A stretch of 55,569 bases of DNA from Thalassotalea mangrovi (GCF_005116735.1 NZ_SWDB01000020.1:1-55569), one strand, 5' to 3'. Shown: positions 35,605-45,068, counted from the stretch's first letter. The notes: generated by a model from the sequence alone, not told the origin. A program made the numbers and translations.

Positions 35605-36189
35605 ATGTCGCAAAATCCAAAATCAAACCGCAGACAACAAATTTTAGAGTGTCTGGCTCATATGCTGGAAACCAGTCCGGGGCAGAGAATTACCACCGCC
35701 AAGCTTGCCGCTGAGGTTGGTTTCTCTGAAGCGGCTTTATATCGTCACTTTCCGTCGAAAGCGAGAATGTTTGAGGGTTTGATTGAGTACATCGAAGAGT
35801 CGGTATTTTCTCGCATTAATATGATTCTCAGCGAACAAAAAGAAACATTGACTCGATGTCAACATATCATGCACGTGGTGCTGGTCTTCGCAGAACGCAA
35901 TCCTGGAATGTGCCGCATTCTCGCCGGTGATGCCCTGGTTGGCGAAAATGAGCGTCTGCGAGTTCGGGTGCATCAGCTTTTTGAAAAACTGGAAACTCAG
36001 TTTAAACAGATTATTCGCGAACGTAAGCTACGCGAAGGTAAAGCCTTTGCGATTAATGAATCAGCCCTGGCTAATATTTTACTCGCCTATTGTGAAGGCA
36101 AAATTAACCAGTATGTGCGTTCTGGGTTTGAGAAAAAGCCGAGCGACAGCTTTGCTGAACAATGGCAGTTTTTAATGCAGGATCGATAA
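35605..36189 (+). CDS. slmA: Nucleoid occlusion factor SlmA
   Basis: TetR-fold DNA-binding protein that inhibits FtsZ polymerisation over the chromosome. 194 residues: helix-turn-helix ([20 protein letters not shown]) and the SlmA C-terminal domain ([27 protein letters not shown]). It starts 40 bp after coaBC. In E. coli dut lies between these two genes; here it is absent. Confidence 0.96.
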   Translation: MSQNPKSNRRQQILECLAHMLETSPGQRITTAKLAAEVGFSEAALYRHFPSKARMFEGLIEYIEESVFSRINMILSEQKETLTRCQHIMHVVLVFAERNPGMCRILAGDALVGENERLRVRVHQLFEKLETQFKQIIRERKLREGKAFAINESALANILLAYCEGKINQYVRSGFEKKPSDSFAEQWQFLMQDR

Positions 36190-36225
36190 GTCGATCATCA
36201 TTCAACCGATTAAATGAGAGCAAGT

Positions 36226-37689
36226 ATGAAGACATTAGCGCAGTTGTCTCCACAACCCCTATGGCAAATATTCGCCAACATATGTGAAATCCCTCACCCC
36301 TCCAAGCACGAGCAGAAAATTTCTGCCTGGATCCAACAGTGGGCCAAAGACCTTGGCCTGGCGATTAAAGAGGATGAAGTGGGCAACCTGTTTATCAAAA
36401 AGCCGGCCACGGCAGGCATGGAAGACAGACCCGGAGTGATCCTGCAGGCGCATATGGATATGGTGCCACAGAAGAATGCCGATAATGATCATGACTTTCT
36501 CAACGATCCGATTCAGGCCTATGTGGATGGCGATTGGGTAACGGCAAAAGGAACGACACTGGGAGCGGATAATGGTATTGGCCTGGCATCAGCGATGGCA
36601 GTATTAGCCAGTAATGATGTCGCTCATGGTCCTTTGGAAGTATTAATTACCATTGATGAAGAAGCGGGCATGTCTGGCGCTTTTGGCCTCAAAGCCGGTT
36701 GGTTAGATGGCGAAATCCTGATTAATACCGATTCCGAGCAGGATGGCGAAATTTATATGGGTTGTGCCGGTGGCGTCGATGCCAGCGCCACGTTCCCGCT
36801 TGAGATGGAAGCGGTACCTGAAGGATACCACTCGTTCAACCTATCTATCTCAGGACTGAAAGGTGGCCATTCAGGCGTTGATATTCACACCGGACGTGCC
36901 AATGCCAACAAACTATTAGTTCGCCTGTTAAACCTTGCGGTGCAGAAATTTGATATTCAGCTGACCGAACTTAATGGTGGTTCGCTACGCAATGCCATTC
37001 CGCGCGAAGCCAACGCCAGCCTGGTTCTGCCAGTTGCTCAAGTTGAGGCGTTTAAGGCGTTTGTAGATGATCATCAACAACAGATCAAATCCAATCTTGC
37101 CATTGTTGAACCGGATTTGTCCTTATTGTTAATCTCGCCCGAGACCTTCGAGCAGATGTGGACTAAAGCCTGTCAGCAAACCATTTTACATGCATTAACT
37201 GCCAGCCCTAACGGCGTTATCCGTATGTCTGATGATGTACCTGGTGTGGTCGAAACGTCAATAAACCTGGGCGTGGTTAGAATGAAAGGTAACAAATTGG
37301 TGGTATTGTCACTGATTCGTAGTCTTCATGATGACGGCCGTAACCAGGTGGAAGAAATCTTATCTTCTGTTTATGGGTTAGCCGGTGTTGAAGTGACGTT
37401 CTCTGGCGCCTATCCAGGCTGGAAACCAAGCACCGATTCAAAAATTATGAATACCGTACGTGACGTGTTTATCGAGCGTTTTGATTATGAGCCGAAAATC
37501 ATGGTTATCCATGCCGGACTGGAATGCGGTTTATTTAAAACGGAATATCCGCATTTGGATATGGTGTCGATTGGGCCAACCATTAAGTTTCCGCATTCGC
37601 CGGATGAAAAGGTTGATATCGCCAGCGTTGGTCGCTACTGGGAGTTATTGGTTGCTGTTTTAGCCGCCATTCCCGCAAAAACGGCCTGA
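36226..37689 (+). CDS. pepD: Cytosolic aminoacyl-histidine dipeptidase (peptidase D)
   Basis: M20 zinc peptidase acting on Xaa-His and other dipeptides. 487 residues from the ATG at 36226, with GAG about seven bases upstream. Metal and catalytic sites: QAHMDMVPQ (His-Asp), GADNGIG (bridging Asp), TIDEEAGMSG (catalytic and metal Glu), NTDSEQ (Asp), and His in HAGLECG. Convergent with the PP-loop gene; only 1 bp separates the stops and no separate terminator is present. Confidence 0.95.
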   Translation: MKTLAQLSPQPLWQIFANICEIPHPSKHEQKISAWIQQWAKDLGLAIKEDEVGNLFIKKPATAGMEDRPGVILQAHMDMVPQKNADNDHDFLNDPIQAYVDGDWVTAKGTTLGADNGIGLASAMAVLASNDVAHGPLEVLITIDEEAGMSGAFGLKAGWLDGEILINTDSEQDGEIYMGCAGGVDASATFPLEMEAVPEGYHSFNLSISGLKGGHSGVDIHTGRANANKLLVRLLNLAVQKFDIQLTELNGGSLRNAIPREANASLVLPVAQVEAFKAFVDDHQQQIKSNLAIVEPDLSLLLISPETFEQMWTKACQQTILHALTASPNGVIRMSDDVPGVVETSINLGVVRMKGNKLVVLSLIRSLHDDGRNQVEEILSSVYGLAGVEVTFSGAYPGWKPSTDSKIMNTVRDVFIERFDYEPKIMVIHAGLECGLFKTEYPHLDMVSIGPTIKFPHSPDEKVDIASVGRYWELLVAVLAAIPAKTA

Positions 37690-37690
37690 G

Positions 37691-38863
37691 TTAACCGCTA
37701 GTGGCGTTGATCCGAGTGGATTTACGCCAATTGCCCAGCCCTTGTTTAACGGCCTGGATCCGGCCGTTAAACAAGGCTTTATCAATCTCTCGCAGCAATC
37801 GACGTCGTTCAAAGTCGGTTTGAATTTTGCGCAATGCTTTAAGCAACACCTGGTCATCAATGCGTTGCGCCTGCTCAATATTTTCCAGTAAAAACTGATA
37901 ATCATGAATATCGTACAAGCGAACTTTAGCCAGTTGCTGTAGTGCCAGGTCGTCGGTTAATTCAGGAAAGGTATCGACTCGTAAACCCAGCGCCCTGAGA
38001 CTGGCCATGGTGCGCAGGCATTTTTCGCATTTACCGCAGTTGTAGCCATCGTCATGCCAACATACACGCAGAATATTTAAGCTGTCTTTGTCTTGCGCCA
38101 GAAGGCGGATCTTATCCAGCCGGGACGTCTGCGCGCCATCGTGAACGATTTTTGTTCCGGCATTGCTCCATAAATGGTCACTGATATAGTTGGTCCCGGA
38201 AGGATAAATGTAATCATAGCTGGAGCCGGACGCTATCAGGCATTTTTTCACGCCAGCGGCCAGGGCTATACTGCTAAGTCCACCACCACAGCAGGCACCC
38301 CATTTCACCCCAAAATGGTGACCTAAAAAGCGCACGTTCGACACAATGTTTAATAAAGGCTTGTTATATTTTTGCAGGTATTGTTGATTCGCGGCACTTG
38401 CCTGGGCGAAAAGCTCATCGTTATCGAGCTGCATGTCGATACCTTTTACAAACAACAAAGCATCGATATCATCTTTATTGGTGAGGAAGGTATGTGAGCC
38501 GTCAACGCCACCAGAAAAAAAGCTGACAACCTTGTCAAAGTGAGTTTCCGCTTCTTGCAAAATGCCGCCCCGGATTGCAACTTTATGCAGTTTATATCCC
38601 AGGTATTTTTCCCAGCGGGTGAAAATGTCCTGGATTTTATCCAGGTTCTGCAACAGTTTCGGGGATACAAGCCAGTCGTCATCAATGACGATATCCTCGT
38701 TTAAATACATGGCGCTAAGCAGGCTGGCAGTGATAAAGGGGTCGGCACACAAGCGAGGTTTAATGGCATCAGGACATTGAAAGTACAACTCGAAGTCGTT
38801 GCATTGGCCCGTTAACAGGTAGCCATGTGTTGTTTTTGAAACCTGGATATCTGATATTCGCAT
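37691..38863 (-). CDS. Orphan PP-loop ATPase with CxxCxxC cluster
   Basis: 390 residues; I do not recognise a named family. A PP-loop ATP-pyrophosphatase motif FFSGGVDGSHT lies near residue 116, in the middle rather than at the N-terminus; the usual SGGxDS reads SGGVDGS. About 170 residues later comes NCGKCEKCLRTM, a CxxCxxC cluster as in QueC-type zinc sites. GTNYISDHL and a GACCGGGLSSIALAA stretch lie between. This suggests adenylation of a carboxyl or carbonyl followed by nitrogen or sulfur transfer, but the substrate is unknown. The N-terminal 100 residues may bind it. It stands alone, with a MITE-like element upstream. A 15-bp perfect hairpin lies in its 3' end. Confidence 0.7.
   Translation of the reverse strand: MRISDIQVSKTTHGYLLTGQCNDFELYFQCPDAIKPRLCADPFITASLLSAMYLNEDIVIDDDWLVSPKLLQNLDKIQDIFTRWEKYLGYKLHKVAIRGGILQEAETHFDKVVSFFSGGVDGSHTFLTNKDDIDALLFVKGIDMQLDNDELFAQASAANQQYLQKYNKPLLNIVSNVRFLGHHFGVKWGACCGGGLSSIALAAGVKKCLIASGSSYDYIYPSGTNYISDHLWSNAGTKIVHDGAQTSRLDKIRLLAQDKDSLNILRVCWHDDGYNCGKCEKCLRTMASLRALGLRVDTFPELTDDLALQQLAKVRLYDIHDYQFLLENIEQAQRIDDQVLLKALRKIQTDFERRRLLREIDKALFNGRIQAVKQGLGNWRKSTRINATSG
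37740..37776. repeat. 15-bp perfect inverted repeat inside the PP-loop gene
   Basis: CCTTGTTTAACGGCC and GGCCGTTAAACAAGG with a 7-base loop TGGATCC, inside the last 30 codons of the minus-strand gene and 51 bp beyond the pepD stop. No U-run follows on either strand. Confidence 0.6.
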
Positions 38864-38938
38864 CTGCTCATTATTACCTATTTAATCCTTTTTCCCGGAT
38901 TGTCATCCTTTGACAACTTGAATAAGTATATGACAGTT

Positions 38939-39203
38939 ATACCAATCACATTAAGTTTGTGCACAACTCAGAGTTAGGGCAGAGGTTCATTTACAACATA
39001 GATTTCATTGATATAGTCATTCTATATTAATGAAATATAGGGCCGTAAATGGACCTCTGATAAACTCCCTACGGGTGAGTTTTAAAGGCGTTTATCCTGC
39101 GTTATTGATTTTGACAATGGAACGACCATTCTCTGCAATCAAAGCCTTGTCTAAACGCCTTTAAATTCTCACTGAGTGAGCAATAATTTAATGTGATTGG
39201 TAT
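38939..39203. mobile_element. MITE-like element, 265-bp full copy
   Basis: Bounded by ATACCAATCACATTAA (38939-38954) and its exact inverse TTAATGTGATTGGTAT (39188-39203). No coding capacity. Inside, CAGAGGTTCATTTAC (38980-38994) pairs with GTAAATGGACCTCTG with one mismatch, and an inner AT-rich hairpin lies between, so the left half folds into a long stem. It separates the PP-loop gene from yrfG and fills most of this 349-bp gap. Related shorter copies are at 31556 and 51991. Confidence 0.8.
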
Positions 39204-39212
39204 TATTTAGCT

Positions 39213-39872
39213 TTAACAGATATCCGTAATGACGTCCTGATAATGTTCGATTGCCGGAAAATCGGTGATTGAATTACTCGGTAATTTACTGTCTGGGTTG
39301 GCGATTGCCAACAGGTGGGCAATCCCAAACATCTGGGCGCTTTTCAGAATAGGCAGGCTATCATCGACAAACAAGGTTCGGCTTTTATCAAATTTCAGGT
39401 GCTCGTGCAGGCGCTGCCAAAGCAACTGCGATTCTTTGGTAACTCCGAATTGATGGGTTGAGATTAGCTGATCAAAGTATTTGTCCAGGCCGGTACGCTC
39501 AATTTTTAATGCTAATGCATCAGGATGGGCATTGGTTACCAGGATCACGTCTTTATCTGCTTTTTTTAAGGCGATAAGAAAATCATGGGCATCGTCGCGC
39601 ATCTGGATTAAATGTTGCACTTCCTTTTTCAGCTCGACGATGGGCAGTTGGGTTTTGTCGGCCCAATAGTCGAGACAATACCAGTCGATGGTTCCCGCAA
39701 CGTCCTGGTAGCCCTGACTCAGTAATTTGTGAGCGTCTTCCTCACTTATATCATGATGCTGTGCATACCTGGTTGGCAGGTGGGACTTCCAAAAATGATT
39801 ATCGTAATGTAAGTCCAGCAGGGTGCCATCCATATCCAGGAGAACAGTATCTATCTCGGCCCAGTTAAACAT
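39213..39872 (-). CDS. yrfG: GMP/IMP nucleotidase YrfG (HAD family)
   Basis: 219 residues. HAD motifs: DMDGTLLDL (nucleophile Asp), VTNAHP (motif II), K in TKESQLLW, and FVDDSLPIL (motif IV). NWYCLDYW-like TIDWYCLDYWADKT and the whole length match E. coli YrfG, which dephosphorylates purine mononucleotides. Divergent from nudE, as yrfG and nudE are neighbours in E. coli. Confidence 0.92.
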   Translation of the reverse strand: MFNWAEIDTVLLDMDGTLLDLHYDNHFWKSHLPTRYAQHHDISEEDAHKLLSQGYQDVAGTIDWYCLDYWADKTQLPIVELKKEVQHLIQMRDDAHDFLIALKKADKDVILVTNAHPDALALKIERTGLDKYFDQLISTHQFGVTKESQLLWQRLHEHLKFDKSRTLFVDDSLPILKSAQMFGIAHLLAIANPDSKLPSNSITDFPAIEHYQDVITDIC

Positions 39873-40060
39873 CGAATTTTCCTATAAAAACCTGTGCTGG
39901 CAGTATACTATACCAGTTCATAGATGAAAGTGAGCAGGCACAATCATTCACATATCCGGGAGAGTTGGTATGATGGAATTTAATCGTATGGCCACTGTTC
40001 TCCAGAACGACTGTTCACCTCAGAAGGGTATCCAGAGTATTTAACATCAGGCATTCATGC

Positions 40061-40630
40061 ATGGAAAAATCGAAACCAAAGACCTTACCTGAAATTGTTG
40101 CCCGCAAGGAAGTGGCGCGAAGCCGCTTGATTGCGGTAGAGCAAGTAGACCTGAAATTCAGTAACGGTGCCGAACGTTGTTTTGAGAAAATCAAAGGCAG
40201 TGGTCAGGGAGCCGTGATGGTTATCCCGATGCTCGACGACAATACCTTATTGTTAATTCGTGAATATTGCGCCGGTACCCACAATTACCAATTAGGTTTT
40301 CCCAAAGGCCTGATCGACCCCGGTGAGGCAATGCAGGATGCGGCAAATCGCGAGCTTCAGGAAGAAATTGGTTTTGCAGCCAAACGCTGGACCCATTTAC
40401 ATCAGGTTTGCATGGCACCAGCATTCTTTAATGCCAGAATGGATATTTTTGTAGCCAGGGATTTATACGAAAGTAAGCTTCAGGGTGACGAACCGGAGCC
40501 GATGGAAGTTGTGCGTTGGCCGATAAATGACTATAGATCTTTGTTGGCACAACCGGATTTTACCGAAGCAAGAAGCATTGCCGCGTTAATGTTGTTGCGG
40601 GATTTTCTAGAGGCACCAGATGACGAGTGA
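40061..40630 (+). CDS. nudE: ADP compounds hydrolase NudE (Nudix)
   Basis: Hydrolyses ADP-ribose, NADH and diadenosine compounds to mononucleotides. 189 residues with a complete Nudix box GLIDPGEAMQDAANRELQEEIG and the NudE-specific QLGFPKG lead-in and GDEPEPMEVVRWP. The 3' end overlaps cysQ by 11 bp, so the two are cotranscribed. Confidence 0.94.
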   Translation: MEKSKPKTLPEIVARKEVARSRLIAVEQVDLKFSNGAERCFEKIKGSGQGAVMVIPMLDDNTLLLIREYCAGTHNYQLGFPKGLIDPGEAMQDAANRELQEEIGFAAKRWTHLHQVCMAPAFFNARMDIFVARDLYESKLQGDEPEPMEVVRWPINDYRSLLAQPDFTEARSIAALMLLRDFLEAPDDE

Positions 40631-41444
40631 GTTGTTGCAAATTGCGATCAACACCGCCCTCAAGGCCGGCGAAAAGGTCCTGGAAATTTACCAGCAAGGG
40701 GATTTTCGCCAGTACCAAAAGGATGATCTGAGCCCCGTAACATCTGCCGATCTAACCGCTAATCAGGTGATTATGGACGAACTGACAAGGTTGACGCCTG
40801 ACATTCCCGTGGTTTCGGAAGAAAGTGAACTGGCGAGTCTGTCCGAGCGGAGTCGATGGCAACATTATTGGTTGCTAGATCCGATTGACGGTACCGGTGA
40901 GTTCATTGCCGGGAGCGGCGATTTTGCCGTTAATATTGCCCTCGTTGTCGATGGCTGGCCGAACCTTGGTGTGATCCACGCGCCCTTTCATCAAACCATT
41001 CATTATGCTCAAAAAGGCAAGGGATGCTTCAAGCGAGATATTCAGGGACAGGAAACCTTATTAAAAGTAGCTGGTTACGATGGTAATCGTACCCTGAATA
41101 TTGCCGTCAGTCGGCGTCAGGCGCTGACGAATGTTACCCAGTACCTGGACCCACAGTTTAACTACCACCATATCGCCTATGGCAGCTGTTCGTTAAAGAG
41201 TTGCCTGATTGCCGAAGGCATCGCTGACTTTTATATTCGCACCGGCCCTACGGGTGAATGGGATACTGGTGCCAGTCAAATCATTCTTGAAGAGGCTGGA
41301 GGCACTATCCTTGATAGTGAGTTTAAACCATTAAGCTACAATAAACGGGAAAGCGTGATGAATCCGGACTTTATTGCTTTGGGTAATCAAGATATTCCCT
41401 GGCACAAGGTAATAAAATCATTTCGCTGCGAGCGACATTTTTGA
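40620..41444 (+). CDS. cysQ: 3'(2'),5'-bisphosphate nucleotidase CysQ
   Basis: Removes 3'-phosphate from PAP/PAPS, products of sulfate assimilation, using Mg2+ and inhibited by Li+ in relatives. 274 residues. Inositol-monophosphatase-superfamily motifs: SEESEL (metal Glu), LLDPIDGTGEF (the family DPxDGT) and EWDTGASQIILEEAGG. The coding start lies inside nudE. Confidence 0.94.
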   Translation: MTSELLQIAINTALKAGEKVLEIYQQGDFRQYQKDDLSPVTSADLTANQVIMDELTRLTPDIPVVSEESELASLSERSRWQHYWLLDPIDGTGEFIAGSGDFAVNIALVVDGWPNLGVIHAPFHQTIHYAQKGKGCFKRDIQGQETLLKVAGYDGNRTLNIAVSRRQALTNVTQYLDPQFNYHHIAYGSCSLKSCLIAEGIADFYIRTGPTGEWDTGASQIILEEAGGTILDSEFKPLSYNKRESVMNPDFIALGNQDIPWHKVIKSFRCERHF

Positions 41445-41457
41445 ACGGAGAAAAGCA

Positions 41458-42054
41458 ATGCCATTTCCTCAAGCTGTTAAATCTATCACTGCCTTTCTTG
41501 CGATAGCATGTGCATTTCCGGCCTGGTCCGCCTGGCAGTCGGTAAATTCTGATTCGGCAATCCGCTTTATCAGCATTAAGAAAAATTCGATTGCTGAAAC
41601 CCATCATTTTAAGCAGTTTAGTGTTCGGGTCAACGACAGCGGTAAGGTTGACGTGGAAATTGACCTGACTTCCGTCGCTACTGGAATTGATATTCGTGAT
41701 ACACGAATGCAGGAAATGTTATTCCTGACCGACAAGTTTCCAAAGGCGGTGCTGACGGCAACCTTGCCCGATGGTTTACCAGGTTCAATTGTGGTTGGTG
41801 AAATGCGCCAGTTTAAGATGGAAGGTAAACTTGCATTACATGGTCAAAGCCAGGTGGTTACCTTACATTGCGCGGCGATTAAACTTAACGATAACCGATT
41901 ACTGGTTACCACGACACAACCTGCCCTGATTCAGGCAGAGGACTTTGAGCTACTCGATGGTATTGGGAAATTGCAGGAAGTAGCCGGTTTGGATGCTATT
42001 GCCAGTGTCGTACCCGTCTCGTTCGTGCTCACCATGGAGCAGGTGAATAAGTAA
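41458..42054 (+). CDS. YceI-family periplasmic lipid-binding-like protein
   Basis: 198 residues with a signal peptide (1-25, ending AWSA). The YceI lipocalin-like domain shows SIKKNSIAETHHFKQFSVRV and DLTSVATGIDIRDTRMQEM, LFLTDKFPKA. Relatives bind isoprenoid or polyprenyl chains in the periplasm. GGAG lies eight bases before the ATG. It follows cysQ by 13 bp and is probably in the same transcript; convergent with yheU with no gap. Confidence 0.85.
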   Translation: MPFPQAVKSITAFLAIACAFPAWSAWQSVNSDSAIRFISIKKNSIAETHHFKQFSVRVNDSGKVDVEIDLTSVATGIDIRDTRMQEMLFLTDKFPKAVLTATLPDGLPGSIVVGEMRQFKMEGKLALHGQSQVVTLHCAAIKLNDNRLLVTTTQPALIQAEDFELLDGIGKLQEVAGLDAIASVVPVSFVLTMEQVNK

Positions 42055-42285
42055 CTATTCGGCATAACCTTGCTGAAATTGTTCGGCCAGCATAATGTTG
42101 ACGGTTTCATGGGCTTCTGAGAAAACCACCACCAGGCGACCGGTCAGTAATTGCTCCTTAATTTGCCGGGCTTTTTGTTGGTGCGAACATTCCTGTAAGC
42201 CGTAATCGGTGCCTTCACGCAGGATAAACTCGTCAATGATGGCATCCAGGGTATCAGCATCGAGCCGGTCGACAGGGATAATCAT
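42055..42285 (-). CDS. yheU: YheU family protein
   Basis: 76 residues, the family length, with IIPVDRLDADTLDAIIDEFILREGTDYG typical of YheU. Function unknown. ATGA-type overlap with yheT, its usual partner. Confidence 0.9.
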   Translation of the reverse strand: MIIPVDRLDADTLDAIIDEFILREGTDYGLQECSHQQKARQIKEQLLTGRLVVVFSEAHETVNIMLAEQFQQGYAE

Positions 42286-43286
42286 CGCGGGATTTCCTCT
42301 CTGCCAGTTTCACTTTTAAAGTGCTGGGCAATATGGTCCAGCACCCGGTCTTCAAGCCAATACATGGGTTTGAACGGGTTGGTGCCGGCAATGAAACCGA
42401 CATGGCCACCGTATTCACTAACCTCAAAGGTGATGCTGGGATTACTCATATCCAACGCCATAATGTGTTCATTACTCAGGAAAGGATCATCCTGAGCGTG
42501 GAGAATCAGGGTTGGGCGGTTTACCTGGCCTAATACATAGATACCGCTGGCTTTCTCATAGTAATCATTTGCGTCTTTAAAGCCATTAAGGGGCGCAGTC
42601 ACCTTTTGATCAAAATCGTATAAAGAGCGGATAGCCTTTAGTTCATTATGATCAATATGGTTTATCAATTGCATCGACACTTTCTGCGAGGTACTGTCTT
42701 TAAGCATATCGACCAGGTATTTCTGATAGATTTTGGAAAAGCCGACATTAATCTGTTGAGCACAGCTTGCCAGGTGTAATGGGGCGCAGATAATCACACC
42801 GCTTTGATACAGGGGATCATTATCCTCGGCCAGGTACTTGGCTAAAACATTGCCACCGAGAGAAAAGCCGAGAATGCCAAACTGGCGCTCAGGATAACGC
42901 TCACGTAACAAACCAGTGAGAAAATGCACATCGTCAGTGGCGCCGGAATGGTACGATTGAGCATGCCGGTTTGGACGACCGCTGCAACCTCGAAAGTGCA
43001 TTAATAACCCAACCCAGCCACGAGCAGAGATCGCATTCATCATGCCTTTGGCATAGTGGCTGTCAATGGAGCCTTCTAAACCATGTAAGACGACGACAAT
43101 GGGTTTTTCCAAAGATTGCAATGGATCTTCGGTCCAGACCAGATCTAAAAAGTCACCATCGCTGAGTTCAATGGTTTCTTTAATAACCTCGATGGTTTCT
43201 TTACGTCGTAACAGTTTTGCCGCCATGGTTTGCAGATGGCGGTTCTTCAACCACCAGGCGGGTTTGAATGTGCTGGTTTTACTCAT
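42282..43286 (-). CDS. yheT: YheT-family alpha/beta-hydrolase
   Basis: 334 residues from the ATG at 43286 (AGGG five bases upstream); the frame extends to 43313 without a site. N-terminal KNRHLQTM motif, VLHGLEGS oxyanion region, nucleophile Ser in GFSLGGN, Asp in LHAQDDPFL and His in YGGHVGF. Probable carboxylesterase, substrate unknown. Operon with yheU as in E. coli. Confidence 0.9.
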   Translation of the reverse strand: MSKTSTFKPAWWLKNRHLQTMAAKLLRRKETIEVIKETIELSDGDFLDLVWTEDPLQSLEKPIVVVLHGLEGSIDSHYAKGMMNAISARGWVGLLMHFRGCSGRPNRHAQSYHSGATDDVHFLTGLLRERYPERQFGILGFSLGGNVLAKYLAEDNDPLYQSGVIICAPLHLASCAQQINVGFSKIYQKYLVDMLKDSTSQKVSMQLINHIDHNELKAIRSLYDFDQKVTAPLNGFKDANDYYEKASGIYVLGQVNRPTLILHAQDDPFLSNEHIMALDMSNPSITFEVSEYGGHVGFIAGTNPFKPMYWLEDRVLDHIAQHFKSETGREEIPR

Positions 43287-43481
43287 GATTGCCCTGTAAA
43301 TTAATCGCTGCAAATTATAACCAGATTGTCGCTATCCGTATAGATGGGGGTATGATTGCTCTTTGGATGAGCGAAGTATGCATTCTGCAAGAAGGTTTGT
43401 GCAGGCACTTATTGAACAAAATTCGGCCAGCAAAGGTCAATACGCTCTATAATAACGGCATTTATCCTTGTTGGTGTATGT

Positions 43482-44057
43482 ATGTCGATTGAACAAACCC
43501 TGAAAGAACGAAGTGGTTGCCAATGTGAGTTGTGTTCAGGCAAAGACGCATTGAGTGTATATGAAGTGCCGCCGGTTGCCGAACCAAATTCCGATAAATG
43601 CATTTTGGTGTGCAGTCAGTGCCTCGGAGATATTGACAGTACCGATGGTAATTATGATGTTAATCACTGGCGTTGCCTGAATGATAGTATGTGGTCGCAG
43701 GTACCAGCGGTCCAGGTGATGGCTTATCGAATGCTGAAACGCCTGGACAGTGAAAGCTGGGCACAGGACCTGCTTGATATGATCTATCTTGATGATGCAG
43801 TAAGAAACTGGGCCGAGTCGGCAGCGGGTGACGCGCCACAAGCCGATGAGCCGACGCTGGACAATAACGGCGCTCAGCTGCAAGTTGGTGATAATGTGGT
43901 ATTGATTAAAGACCTGGTGGTTAAAGGGGCAAACTTTACTGCTAAGCGTGGTACGGCGGTGCGAAATATTTCTCTCTCACAAAATCCATTGCATATCGAA
44001 GGCCGGGTCAATGGTACGCGTATTGTCATTATTTCCGATTATGTGAAAAAGATGTGA
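43482..44057 (+). CDS. phnA: PhnA-domain zinc-ribbon protein
   Basis: 191 residues: N-terminal zinc ribbon (CQCELC ... CSQCLG), a middle acidic region and the C-terminal PhnA/YjdM domain (LQVGDNVVLIKDLVVKGA, KRGTAVRNI). Named after phosphonate operons, but there are no phn genes here and its function is unknown. The downstream of two overlapping ATGs is used, as MSIEQTL fits the family. Confidence 0.85.
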   Translation: MSIEQTLKERSGCQCELCSGKDALSVYEVPPVAEPNSDKCILVCSQCLGDIDSTDGNYDVNHWRCLNDSMWSQVPAVQVMAYRMLKRLDSESWAQDLLDMIYLDDAVRNWAESAAGDAPQADEPTLDNNGAQLQVGDNVVLIKDLVVKGANFTAKRGTAVRNISLSQNPLHIEGRVNGTRIVIISDYVKKM

Positions 44058-44166
44058 TCTGAGTAGGTGCTAGGTAATGAACTTTGCCATCAATGGTTAG
44101 GCTCTGAACGAATTTCATAACTTTTCTGGTCTGCCATATTAATAATAATCAAGGAATCGTTAACTA

Positions 44167-45027
44167 ATGAAGAATGACGTATATCAACCCCCTAAAGTCT
44201 GGACCTGGGATAGTGCCAGCGGTGGTAAATTTGCCAATATCAACCGACCGATTGCCGGCCCTACCCATGACAAGGACTTGCCGGTTGGCAAGCATCCGTT
44301 TCAGCTCTACTCCTTAGCGACACCCAATGGTGTGAAAGTCACGATAATGTTTGAAGAGCTGTTGGAAAAAGGCCATCAAGGCGCAGAATATGATGCCTAT
44401 CTGATAGACATTGGTGAGGGTGACCAGTTCAGCTCGGGGTTTGTTGAAGTTAATCCAAATTCAAAAATTCCGGCATTGCTGGATAGGAGTGGTGAACAGG
44501 ATGTTCGAATTTTTGAGTCCGGCGCTATTTTGATGCATTTGGCAGAAAAGTTTGGTGCATTTTTACCAGAAAGCGGTTCTGAGCGCGCCGAGTGTTTATC
44601 CTGGCTATTCTGGCAGGTCGGTAGTGGCCCGTTTTTGGGCGGTGGTTTTGGTCATTTTTATGCCTATGCGCCAGAAAAATATGAATATCCGATTAATCGT
44701 TATGCGATGGAAGCTAAGCGCCAGCTCAGTGTGCTGGATAGGCATCTTGCGGAACATACTTATCTGTGCGGCGATGAATATACGATTGCGGATATGGCGA
44801 TCTGGCCCTGGTATGGCGCTTTGGTATTGGGACGTTTATATGACGCCGCCGAGTTTTTGTCGGTAGATGAATACACCAACCTTGTGCGTTGGGCGAAAGC
44901 AATCGATGAGAGACCTGCCGTTATTCGGGGGCGTAAAGTGAATCGAAACTGGGGCGAACCGGATGAGCAGTTACCGGAGCGTCACAGCGCAGAAGATTTT
45001 GACAAGCTGCAATCCACCGCCAATTAG
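44167..45027 (+). CDS. yghU: YghU-type glutathione S-transferase / disulfide-bond oxidoreductase
   Basis: 286 residues. Thioredoxin-fold N-domain with FQLYSLATPNGVKVTIMFEEL and NPNSKIPAL (cis-Pro), and the all-helical C-domain with a YghU-like long C-terminus (PAVIRGRKVNRNWGEP). Binds two glutathiones and reduces disulfides in the E. coli homologue. AGGA lies 11 bases before the ATG. It stands alone. Confidence 0.92.
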   Translation: MKNDVYQPPKVWTWDSASGGKFANINRPIAGPTHDKDLPVGKHPFQLYSLATPNGVKVTIMFEELLEKGHQGAEYDAYLIDIGEGDQFSSGFVEVNPNSKIPALLDRSGEQDVRIFESGAILMHLAEKFGAFLPESGSERAECLSWLFWQVGSGPFLGGGFGHFYAYAPEKYEYPINRYAMEAKRQLSVLDRHLAEHTYLCGDEYTIADMAIWPWYGALVLGRLYDAAEFLSVDEYTNLVRWAKAIDERPAVIRGRKVNRNWGEPDEQLPERHSAEDFDKLQSTAN

Positions 45028-45068
45028 CCTAAAAATCAAGGGTTTTTGCTTTTTGCTCGAAACAGTGT

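Noticed and set aside
37740-37776. Rho-independent terminator for pepD
   Set aside because: No U-run follows the stem on either strand; kept only as a structured repeat.
39873-40060. Regulatory RNA between yrfG and nudE
   Set aside because: No promoter-terminator pair or repeated structure seen.
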